A stretch of DNA of 64,000 nt, from NCBI RefSeq assembly GCF_004803855.2, contig NZ_CP012552.1:372001-436000 (forward strand), given 5' to 3'. A program made the translations under genes and the position numbers. This document shows positions 35,774 through 43,542 of the stretch, in pieces (position 1 is the first letter of the stretch; every line of letters starts with the position of its first letter). Origin of the DNA: Campylobacter sp. RM16192 (GTDB lineage: Bacteria > Campylobacterota > Campylobacteria > Campylobacterales > Campylobacteraceae). The notes beneath the pieces were generated by a model. That model saw only the letters and a program-made list of their open reading frames with translations. It had not been told where the DNA came from and searched no databases.

Positions 35774-36666
35774 CTGTAAATTTCTTCATTGAAGTGTTTA
35801 AATCTCTTATGAAACCAAAAGTACTCATCCGGCTTTTGCCTAATAAATTTTTCGGTAGCATCTGCTTGGGCTTTGGTAGCCTCTAAAATCGCCTCATCCT
35901 TGCTAAAATTTCTAATATCAATTGGTTCAAAAAAGCAAATTTCATTTATCTTGCTATCTTCATCGCTTATTTTTATAAATGCCGGAACTATTATGGCATC
36001 GCTCTTTTGTGCAAAAATGCTAACCGATGGGGTATGAAGCACTCTTTTGCCAAAAAAATTAACCTCTATCCCGTCGCTTTTAGCAGTATTTTGATCGACT
36101 AAAATTCCAAGCAATCTTCTCTCTTTTATAGCTTTTAAAATCTGCTTCGCACCGCCTGATTTATCTATGAGCTCTATATCAAACTGAGTTCTGTTAGCCT
36201 TTAGAATTTTTTGCATCACACTACTATCAAGCGCTCTTCCTACTATGCTTACCGGTCCAAATTTTGCCGCCATAGCTAGGCTAAATAACTCCCATTCGCC
36301 GTAATGAGCGGTTTGTACTATGATAGCGCGACCTGAATTTAAAGCGTTTGTAAAAATTTCAAGATTTCTAAAACGGACTTTTTTTAATATCTTTTCTTTT
36401 GTGCTGTTTTGATTTTTTATGAAATTTATTGCGAATTTTGCATAGTTTTTATAGACATTTTTTGCTATCTGCTTTTTTTGTTCATTTGTAAGCTCGTTTT
36501 CGTAGGCGAAATCTAGATTTGCCATGATGATTTTATTGTGTTTTTTATCGAATTTATAAAACAAATTTGCGATTAAATCTAAAAAAGGGCTTAGTAAAAA
36601 ATCCGGTAGTATAAAGAGCAAAAATTTAAAAAACCAATAGGTTAAAAGATAAAAAATATCACGCAT
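35770..36666 (-). CDS. waaM: Lipid A biosynthesis late acyltransferase (HtrB/WaaM)
   Basis: A 298-residue LpxL-family acyltransferase with one N-terminal membrane segment (YWFFKFLLFILPDFLLSPFLDL). The catalytic HX4E motif is AHYGEWELF, followed by GRALDSSVM and the substrate-binding region LLGILVDQNTAKSDGI. It adds the secondary acyl chain to Kdo-lipid A at the cytoplasmic face of the inner membrane. The position directly behind waaC is the same as in C. jejuni (waaC-htrB). Its start overlaps the waaC stop by eight bases. Confidence 0.9.
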   Translation of the reverse strand: MRDIFYLLTYWFFKFLLFILPDFLLSPFLDLIANLFYKFDKKHNKIIMANLDFAYENELTNEQKKQIAKNVYKNYAKFAINFIKNQNSTKEKILKKVRFRNLEIFTNALNSGRAIIVQTAHYGEWELFSLAMAAKFGPVSIVGRALDSSVMQKILKANRTQFDIELIDKSGGAKQILKAIKERRLLGILVDQNTAKSDGIEVNFFGKRVLHTPSVSIFAQKSDAIIVPAFIKISDEDSKINEICFFEPIDIRNFSKDEAILEATKAQADATEKFIRQKPDEYFWFHKRFKHFNEEIYR

Positions 36667-37690
36667 TTAGTATTCTCTCGGCTGCTTCAGCTATGATTTC
36701 AGGCTTTATTTCGCGGATGCAAAAGTCATTTTTATCTATCTTTCTGGCATCTATTTTTTTGCATGCATCTATTGCTATGTTTTTATTTGTGGTGTAGGCA
36801 TTACGCTGGCTAGGGCGGTTGCCAAATAGCGTTATAGACGGGATATTTTGAGCCCAAGCGATATGAGTTATCCCGCTATCGTTTCCTATGACAAGATCGC
36901 AGCTATTTATAAATTTAACAAGCTCTTTTAAGGGCATTTTTTCAAGAACATCGGCATTTGTGTATTTTACGATCTCTTCTAGCTTGTCAAACTCTTTTTT
37001 ATTACCAAAACATACGTGAACTTTATAGTTTGAAAGCATTTTGATAACTCTTTTAAATTTATCATAGCACTTACTCTCTTCGCTTGCAAAAGGCGCTATA
37101 AGTATGCGTTTAGGCTCATTTTTTTCTGCTTTTTCATAAGCCATAAGGCATGGCTTTTTGTTTAAAATTTCATCTCTTTCAAATTTAAATCCTAACGCAA
37201 AAGCCGTTAGGCTTAAATTTCTAATTATAATGTTTTCGTTGTAGTCGCATGAGAATTTATGAGTATAAAATGTGCTTGCGAGGCTTTCTTTGGCGCTATT
37301 TTTATCAAATCCGTAAATTATTTTCGTATCTAAAATTTTTGCAACTATTGCCGATTTGATAAGTCCTTGCAGGTCTACGGCTATATGAAATTTTCCTGCA
37401 TCTTTTAAAATTTTATAAGTTCTTAGAAATTTTTTATCTTTTAGCGGAATTTTTATAAGATTTGAAATTAGCTCATGGCCTTCTAATATCTCGGCAAATT
37501 TTTCATCCACTATCCATGAAATATCATAGTTTATGCTGGCTGATTCTAGATTTTTTTTGATAAACTCGAGTACTATGCTAGCATGTACTATATCACCTAG
37601 CGCAGAGAGTTTTATGATGGCTATTTTAAGGCTTTGGCTCTTTAAATCTTGGCTCATTTTTTCGCTTAATTTCACTATTTTTGGTATCAT
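36659..37690 (-). CDS. waaC: LOS heptosyltransferase I
   Basis: A 343-residue GT9 enzyme that adds the first heptose to Kdo. The diagnostic segment KIAIIKLSALGDIVHASIVL begins about 20 residues from the annotated start and is followed by WIVDEKFAEILEGHELI and AVDLQGLIKSAIVAKIL, strongly WaaC-like. The donor region is LVIGNDSGITHIAWAQNIP and LFGNRPSQRNAYT. The N-terminus is uncertain: ATG 37690 and ATG 37657 are both possible and neither has a good ribosome site. It heads the minus-strand core operon and diverges from the exonuclease gene. Confidence 0.9.
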   Translation of the reverse strand: MIPKIVKLSEKMSQDLKSQSLKIAIIKLSALGDIVHASIVLEFIKKNLESASINYDISWIVDEKFAEILEGHELISNLIKIPLKDKKFLRTYKILKDAGKFHIAVDLQGLIKSAIVAKILDTKIIYGFDKNSAKESLASTFYTHKFSCDYNENIIIRNLSLTAFALGFKFERDEILNKKPCLMAYEKAEKNEPKRILIAPFASEESKCYDKFKRVIKMLSNYKVHVCFGNKKEFDKLEEIVKYTNADVLEKMPLKELVKFINSCDLVIGNDSGITHIAWAQNIPSITLFGNRPSQRNAYTTNKNIAIDACKKIDARKIDKNDFCIREIKPEIIAEAAERILNA

Positions 37691-37721
37691 TTTACAAATA
37701 TTTGGCTAAAAAAGGTTTGAA

Positions 37722-38741
37722 GTGTCTAAAAGTTATATTTGTGTATTTGATTGTGAAACTGTTCCTGATACCGCGCTTTTAAGGAGAGTTTACGGATATA
37801 GAGGCAGTGATTTGGATGTTTGTAAATCTGCATTTTGGGATCAAAAAGAGGCTAGCGGAAGCGAGTTTTTACCAGTGATGTTTCATAAAGTAGTCGCAAT
37901 ATCTGCAGTGATGGCAGATGAATTTGGCAGATTTTTACGCGTTAGTACAATGAAAGGTGAAAATGAGCAGGAAATTTTGGCCAAATTTATAAATTTCATC
38001 AATGAGTATAATCCGCGATTAATTAGTTTTAATGGACGCGGTTTTGATCTGCCTATGATTATGACGCGGTCCATGCGTTATAATCTAAGCTGCCCTGCCT
38101 ATTTTGAAAGCGATAACAAAGAGCTTAATAAAAATAAATGGGAAAATTATAGAAGCAGATATGATGGTCGCTTTCATCTGGATTTGCTTGATCATATCAG
38201 TGATTTTCGTGCCGTTAGCGGGCTAAAGCTTGATACTCTTTGCGCGAGTCTAAATTTGCCTGGCAAATATGATATTCATGGCGATCAGGTTATGCAGCTG
38301 TTTTTTGCGGGTGAGATAGCCAAGATCAATGAATATTGCGAGTCTGATACTTTAAATACATATTGGCTGTTTTTAAAATATGAGCTTTTGCGTGGAAATT
38401 TAACAAAAGACGATTATGCTAGCTTTTTAGCTGACATGAGTGAATTTTTGATTCAAAAATGCTCACAAATGGGTTATACGCCGGTATTTTGTGAAGCCAT
38501 AGAAATGGAACTTGCAAGGCTAAAGGGTGAGCTTGATTACGAGATAGTAGCTAGAGAATTTGATGAAGATGAAGAGGATGATAATGAGTCAGAACGCATA
38601 GGCATTGATGAGCTTGAAGATCATTTGGCTAAAAGCGGACTTGGCGGTATGGTAAAAAAGGCTAACGAGATTAATTTAAAGGCTAAAAATCAGCCTAAAT
38701 TTGAAGAGAGATTGCCGGAAATTAACCTCGATGATGAGTGA
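37722..38741 (+). CDS. Predicted 3'-5' exonuclease, PolB-like (DNA_pol_B_exo2)
   Basis: A 339-residue protein starting with GTG after AAAGG. The first ~220 residues form a DnaQ-like exonuclease fold: Exo I is CVFDCETVPD (Asp and Glu), Exo II lies in LISFNGRGFDLPMI, and Exo III in YCESDTLNTYWLF. The C-terminal ~80 residues are acidic and of unknown role (EFDEDEEDDNESERIG). It is related to proofreading domains of family B polymerases and would be cytoplasmic. A gene of this type lies between waaC and gne in C. jejuni as well, so the context is conserved though not functional in meaning. Confidence 0.85.
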   Translation: MSKSYICVFDCETVPDTALLRRVYGYRGSDLDVCKSAFWDQKEASGSEFLPVMFHKVVAISAVMADEFGRFLRVSTMKGENEQEILAKFINFINEYNPRLISFNGRGFDLPMIMTRSMRYNLSCPAYFESDNKELNKNKWENYRSRYDGRFHLDLLDHISDFRAVSGLKLDTLCASLNLPGKYDIHGDQVMQLFFAGEIAKINEYCESDTLNTYWLFLKYELLRGNLTKDDYASFLADMSEFLIQKCSQMGYTPVFCEAIEMELARLKGELDYEIVAREFDEDEEDDNESERIGIDELEDHLAKSGLGGMVKKANEINLKAKNQPKFEERLPEINLDDE

Positions 38742-38789
38742 AATTAGTTTGCCGAATTTTAACAAAATCGGTATGAATTAAAAGGAATA

Positions 38790-39848
38790 ATGATGAAAAT
38801 TTTAGTAACTGGAACGGCCGGATTCATTGGATTTCATCTCTCTCTTGCGCTTGCAAAGCGTGGAGATGAAGTAGTCGGGTTTGATAATATTAACGATTAC
38901 TACGATGTAAATTTAAAATATGCACGTCTTGAGGTTGCGGGATTTAAAAAAGAGAATATTGTAGAAAACGAGGTTGTAGTATCCAATAAATATGCGAATT
39001 TACGTTTTATAAAGGCGGATTTAGAGAATCTTGAAGTTTTGCAAAGGCTTTTTAACGAGTTTAAGTTTGACTGTATAGTAAATTTAGCAGCTCAAGCAGG
39101 GGTTAGATACTCTTTAATAAATCCTCATGCATACGTATCTAGTAATATCGCGGGCTTTGTAAATTTACTTGAGTGTGCGCGCAAATTTGAGCTAAAAAAT
39201 TTCGTTTATGCGAGCTCAAGCTCGGTTTACGGACTAAATGAAAAGATGCCTTTTAATACCCACGATAGTGTCAATCATCCAATCAGCTTATATGCAGCCA
39301 GCAAAAAAAGCAACGAGCTAATGGCGCATACATATAGCCACCTATTTAATCTGCCAACTATAGGGCTTAGGTTTTTTACGGTTTATGGTCCTTGGGGACG
39401 TCCTGATATGGCTCTATTTTTGTTTGTCAAGGCTGCTCTTGAAGGAGAGGCTATAAATGTGTTTAACTATGGTAAGATGAAGCGTGATTTTACATATGTA
39501 GATGATATAGTAAAGGGTATTATAAAGTGTATAGATAATCCTCCTAAGCCAAATGATAATTGGAGTGGACTAGAGCCAGATCCTGCTGCATCCAAAGCCC
39601 CTTATAAAATTTACAATATCGGCAATAATAACCCGGTAGAACTGATGGATTATATAAAGGCAATTGAGATAAAGCTAGGTCGTGAGATAAAGAAAAATTT
39701 CATGCCGATGCAAGCTGGTGATGTGCCTGCTACATATGCTGATGTGAGCGGGCTTATAGAGGATTTTGACTACAAGCCAGATACTAGCGTAAATGATGGC
39801 GTGGCTAAATTTGTCGAGTGGTATTGCGAGCATTATAATAAGAAATAA
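38790..39848 (+). CDS. UDP-glucuronate 4-epimerase-like NAD-dependent epimerase
   Basis: A 352-residue SDR epimerase. The cofactor motif is VTGTAGFIGFHLSLALAKRG, followed by FDNINDYYDVNLKYARL, which marks the CapI/Gla/LspL group of UDP-GlcA 4-epimerases. The catalytic SSSSVYG and YAASKKSNELMAH (Tyr and Lys) and GLRFFTVYGPWGRPDMALF are present. It would interconvert UDP-GlcA and UDP-GalA. A UDP-glucose dehydrogenase is encoded nearby at 43543, so a route from UDP-glucose to UDP-GalA is complete in the window. AAAGGAAT precedes the ATG. Confidence 0.85.
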   Translation: MMKILVTGTAGFIGFHLSLALAKRGDEVVGFDNINDYYDVNLKYARLEVAGFKKENIVENEVVVSNKYANLRFIKADLENLEVLQRLFNEFKFDCIVNLAAQAGVRYSLINPHAYVSSNIAGFVNLLECARKFELKNFVYASSSSVYGLNEKMPFNTHDSVNHPISLYAASKKSNELMAHTYSHLFNLPTIGLRFFTVYGPWGRPDMALFLFVKAALEGEAINVFNYGKMKRDFTYVDDIVKGIIKCIDNPPKPNDNWSGLEPDPAASKAPYKIYNIGNNNPVELMDYIKAIEIKLGREIKKNFMPMQAGDVPATYADVSGLIEDFDYKPDTSVNDGVAKFVEWYCEHYNKK

Positions 39849-39889
39849 TCATCAAAGCTTTAGTGGCTATTTTTATATTATTTTTTAAA

Positions 39890-39916
39890 ACCCTATCCGA
39901 TTGGTTCGGATAGGGT
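39890..39916. terminator. Bidirectional terminator between the epimerase and nrfA
   Basis: ACCCTATCCGA (39890-39900) and TCGGATAGGGT (39906-39916) form a perfect 11-pair stem with a TTGGT loop. A run of four T follows on the minus strand after the nrfA stop; the plus-strand side is also T-rich. Confidence 0.85.
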
Positions 39917-39927
39917 ATTTAAATCTC

Positions 39928-41607
39928 TTATTTAAAATTTAGATTTTTAACGTCTTCGTCAAGTTTCTTTAGTCTGTCTGACGGAGGAGTTCCGACTAGA
40001 CCATGGTGCAATTCAATTTTTGCAGGTGGCTCAGGTATGGTAGCTGTTTGTGTTAGAGCTATTGTTATACCGTATTTAGATAGAGTATTGGCTAGGTGTA
40101 GTTGCCCCTCTCTTGCGATTGATTGGCATTGTCCTATGATTCTAGCAGCCTCTTGTGGTCCGTGGAATCCGTAACTATTCTCACTAAATGCAAAGTCCCA
40201 TCTGATGTGCGCTTTTCTATGCATCCATAGCGGTTCTTTTAAAGCTTCGCTTATAGATTTTTTCTGCTCATCAGGTGCAAGTCCTGAAAAATCACTATGT
40301 TTAGCCAGTTCAACTCTTGCTGTTTTTAAATCTTCGATTAAAGATAGTAGGTCATTTTCGCATTTTCTAAGCTCGTGAGCATGGCGATTTTGGATAAATG
40401 AAATTCTCTCTTTTAGCTCATCTTCGCTTTGCATGTGGCATGTTTTACAACTTGCTGTTATATCTGCAAAAGGAGTTTGAACTATATGGTTTGTAACCTT
40501 AGTTGCGCCCACTCTCTTATAAGGCATATGGCAATCCACGCAAGTTACTCCGCTTCTGGCGTGAATACTTGTAGTGTGAAGCTCAGCCTCAGGGTGTTGC
40601 ATCTTTATCATTTTAGCATCGGTTTGTTTATGCTTATAATCCGCTAAGAATAGGCCTTTATCATGCATCTCGTCGAAGTGCTGATCAAACATCTCTATTT
40701 TAAATGGCTCATCCTTAGGCCATTTTGACCATGGGAATACTAGAGTGGCTTGTTTTCCAGGATAGTATTCTACGTGGCATTGCATACATACATAGTTTCT
40801 CATCTCAGCTCTTGTAGCCTTTATACCTTGTTTTAGATCAGCTTCGTATCCGCGCTTAACCATAGCATTTACAAATCCTGGCCTTGTAACTCTTAAGCTC
40901 ATATCATCAGGATGGTGACAGTCTGCACAGCTTGATCCTAAGTGAGAGCCTCCATAAGCATCTTTTCCGTATTTTTCCTCAACCATTTTCATTACATCAA
41001 AATATGGTATAGCATTCATCTTGGCCCAAGCTTCTTTTCTTGCTTGCCCATTCTCTTTATCAATATCAAAGAAAGGCATATCTTGCTTGCTTGATTCTGT
41101 CGGATCTGTGCGTAATACTGTATAGCTAGGATCGTTTATTATGGCTGTTAGGTGACCTGTATGGCAGTTTACACAAAAACCAGGTTGTCCATTAAATGCA
41201 GGAAGGCCGTGAGCGTTTAGATACTCTTTATTATTTCTCATAGTTTCGATTTGATCGATTTGAGAATAAAAATGAAGTCTAGGTCTGTTATAATCTACCG
41301 CAAATGCATATCCTTGCCAGAAAACCGTAGCCGCAGGCCATCTCATAAGCTTGCTATAAGGCACTGAACCAGCAAAAGGCGTTTCAAAGAAAATATCTTT
41401 CATAGCTACCGTGTCATCGTATTGAGTCGGGAAATTTTTGCCCCACTCTCTGATATCAGGGTTTAGGTCACTAACCTTGTTAAGCATTAGAGGGTAGTGC
41501 CTCTCTTGCGCCTTTTTCTCGCTGATATCGCTAAATAGTGCGAACATTCCTGCACCGCCGATAACAGCTATAATAAAAATTATACTAAACAATAGTTTAT
41601 TTTTCAT
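39928..41607 (-). CDS. nrfA: Ammonia-forming cytochrome c nitrite reductase, catalytic subunit
   Basis: A 559-residue exported pentahaem enzyme that reduces nitrite to ammonium in the periplasm. It has an N-terminal signal/anchor (LLFSIIFIIAVIGGAGMFALF) and five haem-binding motifs in order: CVNCH (145-149), CADCH, CMQCH, CVDCH and CKTCH. The first, which holds the active-site haem, is CxxCH instead of the CxxCK of E. coli and Wolinella, as known for Campylobacter NrfA. The conserved KMQHPEAELH and GVTCVDCHMP segments are present. nrfH lies 15 bases upstream; no special CxxCK-haem lyase is therefore needed. Confidence 0.95.
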   Translation of the reverse strand: MKNKLLFSIIFIIAVIGGAGMFALFSDISEKKAQERHYPLMLNKVSDLNPDIREWGKNFPTQYDDTVAMKDIFFETPFAGSVPYSKLMRWPAATVFWQGYAFAVDYNRPRLHFYSQIDQIETMRNNKEYLNAHGLPAFNGQPGFCVNCHTGHLTAIINDPSYTVLRTDPTESSKQDMPFFDIDKENGQARKEAWAKMNAIPYFDVMKMVEEKYGKDAYGGSHLGSSCADCHHPDDMSLRVTRPGFVNAMVKRGYEADLKQGIKATRAEMRNYVCMQCHVEYYPGKQATLVFPWSKWPKDEPFKIEMFDQHFDEMHDKGLFLADYKHKQTDAKMIKMQHPEAELHTTSIHARSGVTCVDCHMPYKRVGATKVTNHIVQTPFADITASCKTCHMQSEDELKERISFIQNRHAHELRKCENDLLSLIEDLKTARVELAKHSDFSGLAPDEQKKSISEALKEPLWMHRKAHIRWDFAFSENSYGFHGPQEAARIIGQCQSIAREGQLHLANTLSKYGITIALTQTATIPEPPAKIELHHGLVGTPPSDRLKKLDEDVKNLNFK

Positions 41608-41622
41608 TGTAACTCCTTGATT

Positions 41623-42126
41623 TTAATAGTTATGAGCGTGACCGACTTGCCTATGACAAGAGACACAACTTAAAGATTCGTTTTGTATATTTGGATCTCC
41701 ACCGTGAGCTTTGGCATTAACCGAAGTCGCAGCATATTCTCCGTGGCACTCTATACAGTTGTTTTGAATTACCTTTTTGCTCTTTGCATTAGCGCTAAAA
41801 GGCACAGGGTTGTCTTTAGCAGTAAAAGCATAGCTGTGACCAAAACCACTCTCAGCTTTCATCATCCACTTGCCTATGAAGTCATGAGGGACATGACAGT
41901 CATTACAGGTTGCAACGTGTTGATGTCCGCCTCTTTCCCAGCTTTCAAAGACCTGATTCATAACATGGCAGTTTTTACAAGCTGATGGATCATCACTCAT
42001 ATATGAAAAACCTTTTGCATATACGAAGGTATAAAGTCCATGCCCCAAAACAACACCTATGCTAATCACAAGGATTAATGTAGCCAAGAAATAGGGTTGC
42101 TTTTTAGCTTTTTCTATGACTTTCAA
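41623..42126 (-). CDS. nrfH: NrfH, membrane tetrahaem quinol dehydrogenase of nitrite reductase
   Basis: A 167-residue NapC/NirT-family protein. The start is TTG at 42126, five bases behind a strong AAGGAGG. One N-terminal transmembrane helix (about 14-35, FLATLILVISIGVVLGHGLYT) anchors it, and four haem motifs follow: CKNCH, CNDCH, CIECH and CVSCH. It takes electrons from menaquinol and passes them to NrfA. nrfH-nrfA form an operon with a palindrome of FNR/CRP type upstream. In C. jejuni nrfHA lies elsewhere in the genome, so its place between the LOS and pgl loci is a rearrangement. Confidence 0.95.
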   Translation of the reverse strand: MKVIEKAKKQPYFLATLILVISIGVVLGHGLYTFVYAKGFSYMSDDPSACKNCHVMNQVFESWERGGHQHVATCNDCHVPHDFIGKWMMKAESGFGHSYAFTAKDNPVPFSANAKSKKVIQNNCIECHGEYAATSVNAKAHGGDPNIQNESLSCVSCHRQVGHAHNY

Positions 42127-42450
42127 AAAACCTCCTTATAGATAGATTAATATTTCGTAATAATATTACATTTAAATGAGAGATTAATTGACTTAAATCA
42201 ATTTTTAATGAAAAAGTTTAATAAAAATTAAACTTTTGCACAAATAGTAACTATATAATAAATATTTAGTTAATAATAATGTTTTAAAAATGCCTAAATA
42301 TACTCTATTTATAAGGTTTATTTATTATTTAGAAATAAATATTGTATTAATTAATAAATATTAAATGTAATTAAATGTATCAAATGTCTTATTACTATTT
42401 ATTAATAGAATATTTGATAAAATTACTAAATCTTATAATAAGGATTTTTA
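42127..42450. other. Divergent promoter region between nrfH and gne
   Basis: About 324 bases, extremely AT-rich, without a gene. It holds the FNR/CRP-like site and a likely extended -10 for nrfH (TGTAATAT on the minus strand, about 42163-42170). Near the other end TATAAT at 42434-42439 or TAAAAT at 42417-42422 may serve gne. The middle part (42240-42400) is repetitive TTAATAA/TTTATTA sequence with many chance inverted repeats and no assignable function. Confidence 0.55.
42188..42201 (-). promoter_or_regulatory. FNR/CRP-family binding site upstream of nrfHA
   Basis: TTGACTTAAATCAA matches the FNR-type palindrome TTGATNNNNATCAA with one mismatch. Its centre lies about 68 bases upstream of the nrfH start and about 38-40 bases from the start site predicted from the -10-like TAATAT. 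This fits activation by a CRP/FNR-family regulator, perhaps responding to low oxygen, nitrite or NO. Confidence 0.6.
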
Positions 42451-43434
42451 ATGAATATTTTGATAACCGGAGGAGCGGGCTATATAGGCTCTCATGTTCT
42501 AAAATCATTTATTAAAGAGGGCGGCCATAAAATAACTGTCATAGACAATCTTTCAAAGGGCTCGATAGTCGCCATAAATACTCTTAGAAATATATATGAA
42601 TTTGAGTTTATAAATATAAATTTAGAAGATGATCTGACGCAAATTTTTGCTAACGGCAAATTTGATGCGATTATACATTTTGCTGCTTTTATAGAGGTCT
42701 TTGAAAGCACGCAAGATCCGCTTAAATACTATCTAAACAACACTGCAAATGTGGCTAAAATTTTAACTTACTGCAAGAAATTTAATGTAAATAAATTTAT
42801 ATTTTCTTCGACTGCTGCGGTTTACGGTGAGGCCGATACTCCTGAAGTTAGCGAATTAAGTCCCACAAATCCTATAAATCCATATGGGTATTCTAAATTA
42901 ATGAGCGAGCAGATTATAAAAGATTACGCGGCAGCAAACAAGAGCTTTAAATTTGCTATTTTGCGCTATTTTAATGTGGCTGGAGCCGATGAGGACGGGA
43001 TAATAGGACAAAATTATCCAAACGCAACTCATCTAATCAAAGTAGCTACGCAAACAGCTCTTGGAAAGCTTGAAAATATGAAAATCTTTGGAAACGATTA
43101 TGCTACAAAAGATGGTACTTGCGTGAGAGATTATATACACGTAAATGATCTTGCAGACGCTCATCTTGCCGCACTTAAATATATAGATAGCAATAGTAGT
43201 GAGATTTTTAATGTAGGATATGGATACGGGTTTAGTGTAAAAAGCGTTATAGAGACCACAAAGAGAGTGAGCGGAGTAGATTTTAAAGTTATAAATTCAT
43301 CCAAGAGAGATGGCGATCCTGCGATATTAATATCAAACGCAAATAAGCTTAGAAAGCTAACTGGCTGGACTCCTAAGAGGGATAGCTTGGAATTTATAAT
43401 AAAAACGGCTCTTGAGTGGGAGAAAAGAGCGTAA
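42451..43434 (+). CDS. gne: UDP-Glc(NAc) 4-epimerase Gne/GalE
   Basis: A 327-residue SDR epimerase with ITGGAGYIGSHVL at the front, IHFAAFIEVFESTQDPLKYY, the catalytic SSTAAVYG and YGYSKLMSE, and RYFNVAGADEDG. Length and sequence follow the C. jejuni Gne protein that supplies UDP-Gal and UDP-GalNAc for N-glycan and LOS. It opens the pgl locus as in C. jejuni. A possible -10 box very close to the AAGGA ribosome site leaves the transcription start open. The 108-base gap to udg contains a separate promoter. Confidence 0.92.
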   Translation: MNILITGGAGYIGSHVLKSFIKEGGHKITVIDNLSKGSIVAINTLRNIYEFEFININLEDDLTQIFANGKFDAIIHFAAFIEVFESTQDPLKYYLNNTANVAKILTYCKKFNVNKFIFSSTAAVYGEADTPEVSELSPTNPINPYGYSKLMSEQIIKDYAAANKSFKFAILRYFNVAGADEDGIIGQNYPNATHLIKVATQTALGKLENMKIFGNDYATKDGTCVRDYIHVNDLADAHLAALKYIDSNSSEIFNVGYGYGFSVKSVIETTKRVSGVDFKVINSSKRDGDPAILISNANKLRKLTGWTPKRDSLEFIIKTALEWEKRA

Positions 43435-43506
43435 AAGCTTTTAATCTCACATCTTTTGAATTGAATTTATTCAACTAAATTTAAAATTTAATAAACTTAA
43501 AAAAGG

Positions 43507-43512
43507 TATAAT
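43507..43512 (+). promoter_or_regulatory. Probable -10 box for udg and the downstream pgl genes
   Basis: TATAAT in AAGGTATAATCTAAG lies 31 bases before the TTG start of udg. AAGGAAT upstream of the start is the ribosome site. The genes from udg to hisA have small gaps or overlaps, so this promoter could drive a very long operon. Confidence 0.55.
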
Positions 43513-43542
43513 CTAAGCTTAATAAAACTTCAAGGAATATTT

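Noticed and set aside
42240-42400. Many small inverted repeats in the AT-rich region upstream of gne
   Set aside because: They consist of TTAATAA/TTTATTA words expected by chance in sequence this AT-rich; no consistent unit length or spacing that would suggest iterons or an array.
43432-43443. TAAAAGCTTTTA palindrome after the gne stop as a terminator
   Set aside because: The stem is short, A/T-rich and has no loop or following T tract; likely chance.
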